Source of the DNA: Streptomyces sp. XD-27
Lineage (GTDB): Bacteria; Actinomycetota; Actinomycetes; Streptomycetales; Streptomycetaceae
Length of the DNA: 64,000 nt
Direction: 5' to 3'
NCBI RefSeq assembly: GCF_030553055.1
Contig: NZ_CP130713.1
Coordinates: 3,844,001-3,908,000 of the forward strand
Shown here: positions 42,451 through 51,150 of the stretch, in pieces
Numbering within the stretch: the first letter of the stretch is position 1
How the letters are laid out: each line of letters begins with the position of its first letter
Program-made: the position numbers and the translations under genes
Notes under the pieces: model-generated
What the model was told of the DNA's origin: nothing
Database searches by the model: none
Seen by the model: only the letters and a program-made list of their open reading frames with translations

Positions 42451-42471
42451 ATATGACATCTGCCGTCATAT
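42451..42471. promoter_or_regulatory. Operator-like inverted repeat between FAD oxidase and WYL regulator
   Basis: ATATGAC-7 bases-GTCATAT, 7-bp arms at 42451-42457 and 42465-42471, ten bases before the regulator start. It is well placed to let the regulator repress both divergent units. Confidence 0.7.
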
Positions 42472-42480
42472 TCTGCGCGG

Positions 42481-43446
42481 GTGAAATTCGACCGCCTGCT
42501 CTCGATCGTGCTGCTGCTCCAGCACCGTGACCTGGTCCCGGCCAAGGAGCTCGCCGAGCGCCTGGAGGTGTCGCAGCGCACCATCTACCGCGACGTCGAA
42601 GCGCTGTCGGCGGCCGGTGTCCCGGTGTACGCCGAGCGCGGCAAGGACGGCGGCATCGGGCTCCTGAACGGCTTCCGCACCGACGTCACGGGCCTGACCA
42701 CCGACGAGGCGCGCGCGTTGTTCGTACTGGCCTCGCAGAGCGCTCACTCGGCGCTCGGCCTCGACCACGCCCTCGGCTCCGCGCTGCGCAAGGTGATGGC
42801 CGCGCTGCCCGCCCCGCACCGCCCGGCGGCCGAGCTGACCAGCCGCCGCATCCTCGTCGAACCCGACCGCTGGCGTGCCGCACCCCGCCCCGAGGCCGAC
42901 CTGGAGGCCCTGTACGCCGCGGTCCTCAGCGACCGCCGGCTACGCGTTCGCTACCGCCACAGCGGCCAGACGGCGCTGCGCACCTACACCGTCGATCCGT
43001 ACGGGCTGGTGGCCAAGGCCGGCACCTGGTACCTGGTCGCCGACCACAGGGGCAAGCCGCGGCTCTTCCGCACCGACCGGCTCTCGCAGGTCAGCGTCAT
43101 CGAGGCCGAAGCGCACCGCCGGCCCGGCGCAGAGCTGACCCAGGTCTGGCACGACCTGCGCCGCGAGGTGGAAGACCGCAGCGGCGGCGTCACGATCGCC
43201 GTCCGGCTGCGCCGGGAGCGGCTGGACATGGTGACCCGCATCGCCGGCGGCTACTTCACCGGGCCACCTGTCCCCGAGGCCGGCACCGACGAGTGGCTGC
43301 GGGTGGAGGTCGTCTACCCCGTCGTGGAGGCGGTCCGCCACCTGCTGCAGTTCGGTACCGACGTCCAGGTCGTCGGCCCTTCCGAGGCGCGAGCGGAGAT
43401 GACCCGCGCCATCGCCGAGTTGGCCGGGCTCTACGGCACTGCCTGA
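42481..43446 (+). CDS. YafY-type WYL-domain transcriptional regulator
   Basis: 321 aa, GTG 42481. HTH_11 winged helix (FDRLLSIVLLLQHRDLVPAK, LEVSQRTIYRDVEALSAAGV), WYL domain with TYTVDPYGLVAKAGTWYLVA from about residue 140, and the C-terminal WCX region. WYL proteins sense nucleotides or small ligands and often control adjacent genes. The leader is very short (10 bases after the operator), consistent with autorepression. Confidence 0.93.
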   Translation: MKFDRLLSIVLLLQHRDLVPAKELAERLEVSQRTIYRDVEALSAAGVPVYAERGKDGGIGLLNGFRTDVTGLTTDEARALFVLASQSAHSALGLDHALGSALRKVMAALPAPHRPAAELTSRRILVEPDRWRAAPRPEADLEALYAAVLSDRRLRVRYRHSGQTALRTYTVDPYGLVAKAGTWYLVADHRGKPRLFRTDRLSQVSVIEAEAHRRPGAELTQVWHDLRREVEDRSGGVTIAVRLRRERLDMVTRIAGGYFTGPPVPEAGTDEWLRVEVVYPVVEAVRHLLQFGTDVQVVGPSEARAEMTRAIAELAGLYGTA

Positions 43447-43735
43447 ACCACGGCTTCGGGGTTGCCCGACGTGAAGGGCACAGGTCTCTGCGCTGGTCTC
43501 GCCGGAGGTCCGTATGGGCCCTCTGACCTGCCCCTGCACCTCGCGTGGTCCGGCCTGTCCCGGTTCGCCACCGAGAACCCGGAGCCGATGGAGAAGATCG
43601 CCGCCACCGTGCGCGTCAGCCGTGCTTACGTGCACGCGCTCGCCACGCAGGGCGGCCCAGGTCGAGGACCTGGGCCTTGTTCGTTGTCCGGACAAGTCGC
43701 CCCCCCCCGCATAGCGGGGCTTGAACACCTACTGG
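43447..43735. other. Intergenic remnant with tRNA-Gly-type terminator
   Basis: A stretch at about 43515-43650 reads DLPLHLAWSGLSRFATENPE without start or recognisable domain, probably a gene remnant. It is followed by a copy of the island terminator hairpin (43654-43676, GGCCCAGGTC-GAG-GACCTGGGCC) and a C9 tract at 43700-43708. Confidence 0.5.
43654..43676 (+). terminator. Copy of the tRNA-Gly terminator hairpin
   Basis: Same 10-bp stem as at 2551, loop GAG, then TTGTTCGTTG. No tRNA sequence beside it. Confidence 0.75.
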
Positions 43736-43891
43736 CTAGGCGAAGGCGAACGCGAGGACGAGCAGCACGGCGAGAACGGCGAACGTCTCCCACCGCATCG
43801 CGCGCCTGAGCGTGTCCGTCGACGTGGGCCCGCCGGACCGCGAGGTCGATGATCGACCGTAGGTGGCGTCATCAGATGTGTCGTCGCTCAT
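43736..43891 (-). CDS. 51-aa single-span membrane protein
   Basis: MSDDTSDDATYGRSSTSRSG, then a linker and the C-terminal helix WETFAVLAVLLVLAFAFA with the stop directly after it, a tail-anchored shape. ATG 43891 has only a weak GGCGGG leader. No function known; the call rests on composition and codon use. Confidence 0.5.
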   Translation of the reverse strand: MSDDTSDDATYGRSSTSRSGGPTSTDTLRRAMRWETFAVLAVLLVLAFAFA

Positions 43892-44039
43892 CCCGCCATG
43901 CTAGCCACACCGCGTCGGGGGCCCGACCGCGATCGACAGGGAGCCCCGTTGATCACCGCGGCGATCCGCCTGGCGCCGCTCGGTAGGCGGACCAACATCA
44001 CCTTTGGCCGTCTAGAGATAACCAGGTACTGTGCAATGC

Positions 44040-44393
44040 ATGGAACCTGACATCGCAGGTAAGCCCGTCGCGGGCAAGGCGGAGAGCCAGCTCCGCAAGG
44101 GGGTGCTGGAGTACTGCGTGCTTGCGATCTTGCGGAAGGGGCCGCGCTACGGCGTGGAGCTGCTCGAAACCCTCGGCGCGGTGAACGTCATGGCCACGAG
44201 CCAAGGGACCATTTACCCCTTGCTGTCGCGGCTGCGCCGTGACGGACTGGTGGAGACCCGCTGGCAGGAGTCCCCCAGCGGGCCGCCCCGGCGCTACTAC
44301 GAGCTGACGTCGTCGGGGCACACGGCGCTGAAGGAGTTCACCGCCATCTGGCCGCACTTCCGTGACGCGGTCGACCACTTCATCACCGACTGA
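44040..44393 (+). CDS. PadR-family transcriptional regulator
   Basis: 117 aa from ATG 44040 (GTG 44031 is an alternative). PadR winged helix: LEYCVLAILRKGPRYGVELL, SQGTIYPLLSRLRRDGLVET and PPRRYYELTSSGHTALKEF. First in an operon with a HAAS-domain protein (13-base gap) and a VanZ/RDD protein; PadR-HAAS pairs usually repress their own operon and respond to envelope or membrane stress. Confidence 0.93.
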   Translation: MEPDIAGKPVAGKAESQLRKGVLEYCVLAILRKGPRYGVELLETLGAVNVMATSQGTIYPLLSRLRRDGLVETRWQESPSGPPRRYYELTSSGHTALKEFTAIWPHFRDAVDHFITD

Positions 44394-44406
44394 GCAGGAG
44401 ACCACC

Positions 44407-44976
44407 ATGACGATCACCGAGCACCCGCTGGTGCGGGACTACCTGCGCGCCGTGGCGCGGGAGACGGCCGGGCTCAGCGCGGAGCGCCGGAACGAGCTGC
44501 TGGCCGACCTGGAGGAGCACATCGCCGTGGCGATCGCGGAGGAGTCCGCCTCCGGCGACGACGACGGGATACGCGCCGTGCTCACCCGCCTCGGCGACCC
44601 GCGTACGATCGCGGCCACCGCACTCGGCGACGAGCCCCCCGCTCCGCAGGCGAACCGAGGACGCACCATCGCCACCCTGGTGGTGCTGGCGATGGCAAGC
44701 CCCCTTGCGCTCTTCACGCCCGTGCTGGGCGTCCCCGCCCTGATCGGCACGCTCTGGCTGCTGTGGACCGCGCCGCAGTGGCGCCACCGGGACAAGGTGA
44801 TCGGGACGGCGGCCGCCATCATGCCGCTGCTGTTCTGGGCGGCGCAGTTCGTGGTCGCCGAGGGCTCGCTGCACTTCGGCTTCGGAGCGGCCTTCATCCC
44901 GGCCTCCCTGGCCGCCCTGGCGCTCCCGGCCGCCGTCAGCCTGCATCTGCTGCGTGCGGCGAGGCGCCCGGCGTGA
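44407..44976 (+). CDS. HAAS-domain membrane protein (PadR partner)
   Basis: 189 aa, ATG 44407. Cytoplasmic N-terminal HAAS (alpha-helical) region (YLRAVARETAGLSAERRNEL, LADLEEHIAVAIAEE, LGDPRTIAATAL), then about four membrane helices (IATLVVLAMASPLALFTPVL and so on). HAAS domains are typically encoded next to PadR regulators. Overlaps the VanZ/RDD start by GTGA, so translation is coupled. Confidence 0.87.
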   Translation: MTITEHPLVRDYLRAVARETAGLSAERRNELLADLEEHIAVAIAEESASGDDDGIRAVLTRLGDPRTIAATALGDEPPAPQANRGRTIATLVVLAMASPLALFTPVLGVPALIGTLWLLWTAPQWRHRDKVIGTAAAIMPLLFWAAQFVVAEGSLHFGFGAAFIPASLAALALPAAVSLHLLRAARRPA

Positions 44977-46268
44977 CGGGGGCCTACCTGCTGCCGATCC
45001 GGACGGCCGCGCTGCTCTTCCCCGCGCTGGCGCTCCTGATGTTCGTGCCGACGGCGATCGTGCTGTACCGGCGGCACGGCGTCATGACCCGCTGGCGGGT
45101 GCTGTCGGTGTACGGCGGCGTGTACTACGCGTTCACCGCCTTCTGCATGACGGTCGTGCCGCTGCCGAAGCCGTCGGTTGACGTCTGCAAGGCGTATCCG
45201 TCCTTCGCCGAGCCCCAGTTCACGCCGGGTGTCGCCTTCTCCGACATCTGGAAGGTGGCACACCACCGCGTCACCCTCGACGCGCTGATCCTGCACAACT
45301 CCGCCTTCTGGCAGACCGCGTTCAACCTGATCCTGCTACTGCCGCTGGGGGTGTTCGTACGGATCCACTTCCGGCGCGGCCTCGTCGCCGCGACGGCGGC
45401 CGGATTCGCGGGCTCACTGTTCTTCGAGCTGACCCAGTACAGCGGGCTGTGGGGCCTCTACGAGTGCCCGTACCGCCTCTTCGCCGTCGACGACCTCATC
45501 GTCAACACGGCGGGCGCCGCACTCGGCTGGGCCATCGCGGGACCCCTGGCCCGCGCGCTCCCCGCCCTGGACACCCTCGACGACCGGGCGCTCGCCGCCG
45601 GCAAGGTCCCCTTCGGCCGCCGCCTCGTCGCCCTGCTGCTGGACGTGACCGGTGTCGCGCTGCTGACCCCGTTTGTCGCCGTCATCGGATATTTCCTGCT
45701 CGGCGGGGCAACGGTGCTCGGGGCGCCGCCGGTCGCCTTCGTCCTGTGGTTCGTCGTCATTCCGTGGATGACGGGCGCGACTCCGGGCAAGCACGTCCTG
45801 CGGCTGCGGCTGGTCACACCGGGAGGTGGGCGGCCGAGCCCTGCCGGGCTCGCGCTGCGCGCCGTGGTGCTGAGTCCTCTCCTGCTGCTCGCGTACCTCG
45901 GCGGGGTCGCGGTCGTCGGCATCGCCGCAGGCGCGGTCCTTGTCGGGGGCAGCGCCTCCACCGACCCCTCCATCCTGGCCGAGATCGCGGACCGGGCGAA
46001 GGAGGTGGCGTTCAGCCTCGCGGCCGACCCAGTGGCCGGACTCGTCCTGCTGCTGCCCGCGGCGCTCTGCCTGGCCCTGATCGGCGCCTACGTGAGGGCC
46101 ATCCGCCGCCACCCCCAGGGCCTGGGCCCCCACGAAACCCTCTCCGGCGTCCGCAACCACGCCCTCCCCCACACGCGTGCACGGACCCGACCCGACACGC
46201 CCCACCCAGCCGATCCCCACAGTCCCCACGGTTCGACGCAAGTGCTTGCGGCTGGTCAACGGCGGTAG
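44973..46268 (+). CDS. VanZ-RDD fusion membrane protein, copy 1
   Basis: 431 aa from GTG 44973. The N-terminal half is VanZ-like (YYAFTAFCMTVVPLPKP; TAFNLILLLPLGVFVRIHFR; FELTQYSGLWG), the C-terminal half is an RDD domain (RLVALLLDVTGVALLTPFVA; IPWMTGATPGKHVLRLRLV). VanZ-like proteins are envelope proteins linked in VanZ itself to teicoplanin resistance; that activity cannot be assumed here. Very similar to the gene at 49799, with a roughly 200-bp block of identical DNA in the middle. Third gene of the PadR operon. Confidence 0.9.
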   Translation: MTGAYLLPIRTAALLFPALALLMFVPTAIVLYRRHGVMTRWRVLSVYGGVYYAFTAFCMTVVPLPKPSVDVCKAYPSFAEPQFTPGVAFSDIWKVAHHRVTLDALILHNSAFWQTAFNLILLLPLGVFVRIHFRRGLVAATAAGFAGSLFFELTQYSGLWGLYECPYRLFAVDDLIVNTAGAALGWAIAGPLARALPALDTLDDRALAAGKVPFGRRLVALLLDVTGVALLTPFVAVIGYFLLGGATVLGAPPVAFVLWFVVIPWMTGATPGKHVLRLRLVTPGGGRPSPAGLALRAVVLSPLLLLAYLGGVAVVGIAAGAVLVGGSASTDPSILAEIADRAKEVAFSLAADPVAGLVLLLPAALCLALIGAYVRAIRRHPQGLGPHETLSGVRNHALPHTRARTRPDTPHPADPHSPHGSTQVLAAGQRR

Positions 46269-46476
46269 GAAAGAAAAGCCGAGGACAGGTGTCGTCGGAT
46301 GTCGAGGGCCGGTGTCCTGCCGCCACCTGACCGGCCGTGCCCACCGCCTCAAACGCCCCGCATGACCCGGTCGGAGCGCACCGTGAAGAATGCCGGAGTC
46401 TGCGCCCGGCTCGGCGTCAGGCCGCCGACCGGTACTCGGCGACGTCATGCGATGCACCCGTTGAGAGGAAACCTCC

Positions 46477-47985
46477 GTGGACACATTCCGGACCAGGGAC
46501 GGACTGGTACGAGGCCGTCGACCGGTCCCCGACGTCGTCGCGGTGCTCGGCATTCCCTACGCCGCCGCGCCGTTCGGCGCCAACCGGTTCCACGGGCCGC
46601 GCCCCGCCCAGCCCTGGACGGGTGTCCGGGACTGCGGGAGCTTCGGTCCCATCTCCCCGCAGTCGGCGTGCCTGCCCGGTGCTCCGTCCTGGTCGCCCGG
46701 CGACGAGGACGTTCTCACGGTCAACGTCTGGACCCCGGCAGCGCCTGATGACTCACTCCCCGTCCTGGTCTGGATCCATGGCGGTGCCTACACCTTCGGG
46801 TCCTCCGCGCAGCCCGACTTCGACGGCACGGCACTGGCCCGCGCCGGGCTGGTCGTGGTCACGTTCAACTACCGTGTCGGTTTCGAGGGCTTCGGCAGCC
46901 TTCCCGCCGACGGAGAGACGCCGTACCCGGAGAACCGGGGCCTGCTCGACCAGGTCGCCGCATTGCGGTGGGTACGCGAGAACATCGCCGCTTTCGGCGG
47001 CGATCCCGGCAACGTCACCGTGGCCGGGCAGTCCTCAGGGGCGGGTTCGATCGCCTGTCTGATGGTGATGGACCGGGCACGGGGGCTGTTCCGCCGCGCC
47101 ATCGCCCACAGTGTCGTCAGCCCCTGCTACTCCGTCGAACTCGCAGCGGAGACCACCCGGAGAGTCGCGGCCGCGGCAGGCATCCCCGCCACTGCCGCAG
47201 CTCTGGCCTCCGCGTCACCACAGGCGCTGGTGGCCGCCTCCGACAAGGTCGTCGACGACTACCGGCAGGATCCGGACTCGGGAGCGCGCCACTACGACCC
47301 CGTCATCTACGGACCGGTCGCCGATGGCGACGTCCTCCCCACGGACCCCCTCACCGGGATCGCCGCGGGCGCCGCACGCGGGGTGGACCTGCTGGTCTGC
47401 CACACCACGCGGGAGTTCTGGCTCCTGGACGCCGTCGGCAGCAGCAAGAAGATCACCACTGATGACCAACTGGCCCGCTTCGCCAAGGACTTCGGGCTTC
47501 CCGACGACCTGGTGCCCGGCTACCGCGAGCTGATGCCCGACGCACCCGTTCTCGACATCTACCTCACCATCTACGGCGACATGCTCTTCGGGGAGTACAG
47601 CAGCCGCCTCGCCGACACACACGCCCAGGCAGGTGGCCGGGCGTTCATGTCCCGCTTCGCCAGGCAGCGCACCGGCCCACAGGGAGAGGTGCACGCCTGG
47701 CACTGCGCCGACATACCCTTCGCGTTCGGCACCATCACCGCCCCCAGTGTCGAGTTCCTCATCGGCGGCCCGCCCAGCACATCAGACCACCACCTCTCGC
47801 AGAGCATGGTGGCCGCATGGGCCGCCTTCGCCACCAGCGGCGACCCCGGCTGGCAGCCCCTCGGCACGTCCACCGCACCTGCCCACATCTGGGCGACCGA
47901 AGACAGCTCCGCCCCGGCGCAGTCCTTCACCGAAGGCCGCCGAGAACTGTGGCGCACGCACACCTACCCGCTGCTGCGCCCCTGA
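46477..47985 (+). CDS. Type B carboxylesterase
   Basis: 502 aa, GTG 46477 with GAGAGGAAACCTCC leader. Alpha/beta-hydrolase with the oxyanion-hole motif WIHGGAYTFGS (100-109) and nucleophile S186 in AGQSSGAGS; the family N-terminus GLVRGRRPV...LGIPYAAAPFGANRF is clear, as is DVLTVNVWTP. No signal peptide, so intracellular. It hydrolyses carboxylic esters; the substrate is unknown. A hairpin terminator follows at 48014. Confidence 0.95.
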   Translation: MDTFRTRDGLVRGRRPVPDVVAVLGIPYAAAPFGANRFHGPRPAQPWTGVRDCGSFGPISPQSACLPGAPSWSPGDEDVLTVNVWTPAAPDDSLPVLVWIHGGAYTFGSSAQPDFDGTALARAGLVVVTFNYRVGFEGFGSLPADGETPYPENRGLLDQVAALRWVRENIAAFGGDPGNVTVAGQSSGAGSIACLMVMDRARGLFRRAIAHSVVSPCYSVELAAETTRRVAAAAGIPATAAALASASPQALVAASDKVVDDYRQDPDSGARHYDPVIYGPVADGDVLPTDPLTGIAAGAARGVDLLVCHTTREFWLLDAVGSSKKITTDDQLARFAKDFGLPDDLVPGYRELMPDAPVLDIYLTIYGDMLFGEYSSRLADTHAQAGGRAFMSRFARQRTGPQGEVHAWHCADIPFAFGTITAPSVEFLIGGPPSTSDHHLSQSMVAAWAAFATSGDPGWQPLGTSTAPAHIWATEDSSAPAQSFTEGRRELWRTHTYPLLRP

Positions 47986-48013
47986 GCGGTCAGGGCGTGA
48001 ACCACTACGCCGA

Positions 48014-48046
48014 CAGCCCCGTGTGGCCTCCGGCGGCACGGGGCTG
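48014..48046 (+). terminator. Terminator hairpin after the carboxylesterase gene
   Basis: CAGCCCCGTG (48014-48023) and CACGGGGCTG (48037-48046), 13-base loop. Confidence 0.75.
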
Positions 48047-48310
48047 AGACGGCCGCTTACGCGGCATCGCCCCCTCCGAGGAATTCGACGATGCTCCGCA
48101 AGGGCGCAGCGCGCCGAACCGGTGTTGCGTTTCTCGCCCGTTTCCCGATGACCGCTCGTAATCAAGGCGGCACAATTTCGGGCTCATAGTGCGCTGTTAT
48201 GGGGATCCAGTAGCTTTCCGTATCGCCGCCGCATCCGCATCCTGTCCCCAACATATTCATCGGCAGGCAACAGAATGTCATGCCCGCATCACTGAGAGCG
48301 GGCATTCCCC

Positions 48311-48364
48311 CACGGAGGCACACCTCTCCCCACGGAGGCGTACCTCTCCCCACGGAGGCACACC
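48311..48364 (+). repeat. Triplicated 20-bp ribosome-binding-site unit
   Basis: Units CACGGAGGCACACCTCTCCC (48311) and CACGGAGGCGTACCTCTCCC (48331), then a third cut short by the ATG at 48365. Each contains GGAGG at the spacing used by the start codon. The 260 bases before it (48047-48310) hold no gene. Confidence 0.85.
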
Positions 48365-49600
48365 ATGAGATCCCCACTCGCGTTGCGGCGCCCGCGCGTC
48401 GCGGCGTCCGTACTCGTCCTGTCCGCCCTGCTCACCCTGGTCGCCCTGCTCACCCTGGTCATCGCCCCCGCCAACACCGCCCACGGGTCCAACGCAAGCA
48501 CCTCGGCGTGTGCACTCCAGGGGACGACCGGCTACACCGACGAGGGCCAGCAAACCGACTACAACCGGTTCCAGAAACCGGAAGGCACCAAGCGCGTGGG
48601 CGTGATCTACGTGGACTTCCCCGACGCCGTCGGGACCACCACACCCCTCGATCGTTACTACAACCAGATATCCGGCGCCGCCGACTGGATGTGGAAGGCA
48701 TCCAACGGCAAGGTCTGGCTGGACATGAAAGCCCCATACGGCAACTGGGTGCGCATGCCGAAGAACTCCACCGACTACAACTGGGCGCGCGGGTTCTCCT
48801 GGGACACGCACCGGGTCTATCTGAAGGACGCGCTCGCCGGTGCCGCCGACGCAGGCGTCGACCTCTCCGGATACGACATGTTCTACATCGTGCCGACCAG
48901 CACCGCGGCCGCGATCACCCACACCCCCACCTGGGTCCAGGACCCCGCCAACCCGACCTGGGTCTGGAACAAGGCGACGAACGCCTGGGTGCTGATCAAG
49001 TGGGCGGTGACCTTCGGACAGGACATGTGGCTCTGGGGCTACAAGGTCGCCGACCACGAGACCGGCCACACCTTCGGCCTGCCCGACCTCTACGCCTTCA
49101 ACGGCGAACAGCACCAGTACGTCGGCGGCTGGGACGTCATGGGCAAGGTGAGCGGCCCGGCCCCGCAGTTCCTCGGCTGGCACACGTGGAAGTTCGGCTG
49201 GATCACCGACAGCCAGGTCTCCTGCCTGTCCACGAACGGCACGTACTCCACCAACCTGAACGGGGTGGAATACGGGGGCAGTGGCTACAAGCTGGCGGTG
49301 ATCAAGACCAGCGCCACCACGGCCTACGTCGCCGAGTCCCGCAAGGCCGCCAACAACGACTCAGGCGCCTGCGCCACCGGCGTACTGATCTACAAGATCG
49401 ACACCTCGGTCGCCAGCGGCAGTGGGCCGGTCCGCGTGGTGAGCAACCCCAAGGCCGCCGCACCCACCGGGAACTGCAGCGCTTTGGACATGCAGACCTG
49501 GAAGCCCGGCCAGACGTTCCAGGATGACACCGCCCGCATCCGGATCCACGTGAACAGCTCCGACGCGTACAACGACACCGTCTGGACCTACAAGTGGTGA
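48365..49600 (+). CDS. Secreted M6-like zinc metalloprotease
   Basis: 411 aa. Long signal peptide 1-40 containing an internal duplication (LLTLVALLTLV). Zinc motif HETGH at 231-235 followed by TFGLPDLY, the HExxHxxGLPD pattern of M6/immune-inhibitor-A-like proteases. N-terminal RVGVIYVDFPDA and YNQISGAADWMW segments agree. Four later cysteines may form disulfides. Expected to cleave extracellular protein. ATG 48365 directly follows three tandem ribosome-site repeats; a terminator follows. Confidence 0.88.
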   Translation: MRSPLALRRPRVAASVLVLSALLTLVALLTLVIAPANTAHGSNASTSACALQGTTGYTDEGQQTDYNRFQKPEGTKRVGVIYVDFPDAVGTTTPLDRYYNQISGAADWMWKASNGKVWLDMKAPYGNWVRMPKNSTDYNWARGFSWDTHRVYLKDALAGAADAGVDLSGYDMFYIVPTSTAAAITHTPTWVQDPANPTWVWNKATNAWVLIKWAVTFGQDMWLWGYKVADHETGHTFGLPDLYAFNGEQHQYVGGWDVMGKVSGPAPQFLGWHTWKFGWITDSQVSCLSTNGTYSTNLNGVEYGGSGYKLAVIKTSATTAYVAESRKAANNDSGACATGVLIYKIDTSVASGSGPVRVVSNPKAAAPTGNCSALDMQTWKPGQTFQDDTARIRIHVNSSDAYNDTVWTYKW

Positions 49601-49621
49601 CCGCGTAGCACGCGATGTCTT

Positions 49622-49656
49622 CGGGGCCGCCCGCCGGGAGTCGGCGGGCAGCCCCG
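49622..49656 (+). terminator. Terminator hairpin after the protease gene
   Basis: CGGGGCCGCCCGCCG (49622-49636) and CGGCGGGCAGCCCCG (49642-49656), one internal mismatch. Confidence 0.7.
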
Positions 49657-49740
49657 GCTTCAGCAGCGGGCTGTCGCGCCTGGCGGGTCTCCTGGCGGTG
49701 GGCCGGGCCCTTCACGATCTTCGCCACAGGACTGGCGAAA

Positions 49741-49797
49741 CCCTCTATACACCGCCTCTATATCTGCCATGTATACACCCCATGTATAGTGGGCGGG
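49741..49797 (+). promoter_or_regulatory. AT-rich promoter/operator of the second VanZ-RDD gene
   Basis: Contains the perfect palindrome TGTATACA (49770-49777) and related half sites CTATACA (49745) and TGTATAG (49784), in a region much richer in A+T than its surroundings. TATAGT at 49785-49790 would be a -10 element, putting the transcript start only a few bases before ATG 49799 (leaderless or nearly so). A GntR/PadR-type repressor is a plausible binder. Confidence 0.55.
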
Positions 49798-49798
49798 C

Positions 49799-51103
49799 AT
49801 GACGGAGACCTACCTGCTGCCGATCCGGACGGCCGCGCTGCTCTTCCCCGCGCTGGCCCTCCTGATGTTCGTGCCGACGGCGATCGTGCTGTACCGGCGG
49901 CACGGCGTCATCACGCGCTGGCGGGTCCTGTCGGTGTACGGCGGCGTCTACTACGCACTCACCGCCTTCTGCATGACGATCGTGCCCCTGCCGAAGCCGT
50001 CGGTTGACGTCTGCAAGGCGTACCCGAGCTTCGCCGAGCCGCAGTTCACCCCGGGCGTCGCCTTCGCCGACATCTGGAAAGAGGCGCACCACCGCGTCAC
50101 CCTCGACGCGCTGATCCTCCACAACTCGGCTGTCTGGCAGACCGCGTTCAACCTGGTCCTGCTACTGCCGCTCGGGATGTTCGTACGGATCCACTTCCGG
50201 CGGGGCCTCGCCGCCGCGACGACGGCCGGGTTCGCGGGCTCGCTGCTCTTCGAGCTGACCCAGTACAGCGGACTGTGGGGCCTCTACGAGTGCCCGTACC
50301 GCCTCTTCGCCGTCGACGACCTCATCGTCAACACGGCGGGCGCCGCACTCGGCTGGGCCATCGCGGGACCCCTGGCCCGCGCGCTCCCCGCCCTGGACAC
50401 CCTCGACGACCGGGCGCTCGCCGCCGGCAAGGTCCCCTTCGGCCGCCGCCTCGTCGCCCTGCTGCTGGACGTGACGGGCGTCGCGCTGCTGACCCCGGTC
50501 GTCGCGGTCGCCCTGCATGTCGTGCTCGGCGCGGCGACGGTGCTGTGGGTGCCGCCGACCGTCTTGGGGCTGTGGTTCGTCGTCATCCCGTGGCGGACGG
50601 GCGCGACGCCGGGCAAGCATGTGCTGTTGCTGCGACTGACCACGCCGGACGGCGGGCGGCCGGCCCCCGCCGGGCTCGCACTGCGCGCCCTGGTGCTCAG
50701 CCCTCTCCTGGTCCTCGCCTGCCTGGCCGCGGGTGCGGTCGTCGGCACCGCAGCGAGCGCGGTCCTCGCCGGCGGCTCCGCCTCCGCCGCCCGCCCGTCC
50801 ACGCTGCTCGACGTCGCGCGCCGGGTGAACTATCAGGACGTGGTGTACAGCCTCGCGGCAGACCCGGTGTTCGGGCTCGTCCTGCTGCTGCCCCCGGTCC
50901 TCTGCCTGACCCTGGCCGGCGCCTACGTGGGGGCCATCCGCCGCCACCCCCAGGGCCTGGGCCCCCACGAGGTGCTCTCCGGCATCCGGAACCAGGCGCT
51001 CCCGCACACCCGAGCACGGAGCCGACCGGACACACCGGCCCCCGCCGATCCACGCGCCTCAACTCCGCTGGCCACGGCCGGCAGCTCCGGCACGGGCAGG
51101 TAA
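49799..51103 (+). CDS. VanZ-RDD fusion membrane protein, copy 2
   Basis: 434 aa, same domain order as copy 1 (44973): VanZ half with YYALTAFCMTIVPLPKP and FELTQYSGLWG, RDD half with IPWRTGATPGKHVLLLRLT, and a shared ending RRHPQGLGPHE. The first 230 residues are nearly the same and the last third has diverged. Unlike copy 1, it has no PadR or HAAS neighbour and has its own AT-rich operator, so the duplicate has been re-wired. Confidence 0.9.
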   Translation: MTETYLLPIRTAALLFPALALLMFVPTAIVLYRRHGVITRWRVLSVYGGVYYALTAFCMTIVPLPKPSVDVCKAYPSFAEPQFTPGVAFADIWKEAHHRVTLDALILHNSAVWQTAFNLVLLLPLGMFVRIHFRRGLAAATTAGFAGSLLFELTQYSGLWGLYECPYRLFAVDDLIVNTAGAALGWAIAGPLARALPALDTLDDRALAAGKVPFGRRLVALLLDVTGVALLTPVVAVALHVVLGAATVLWVPPTVLGLWFVVIPWRTGATPGKHVLLLRLTTPDGGRPAPAGLALRALVLSPLLVLACLAAGAVVGTAASAVLAGGSASAARPSTLLDVARRVNYQDVVYSLAADPVFGLVLLLPPVLCLTLAGAYVGAIRRHPQGLGPHEVLSGIRNQALPHTRARSRPDTPAPADPRASTPLATAGSSGTGR

Positions 51104-51150
51104 CCGCCTCCCCTCCCGCTACGAAGAATAGCGACACCGTCGGGCGCGAA

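Noticed and set aside
44973..51103. Vancomycin/teicoplanin resistance from VanZ-like proteins
   Set aside because: VanZ-like domains are common in actinobacterial membrane proteins without resistance; no vanHAX, vanY or VanS/R genes are present.
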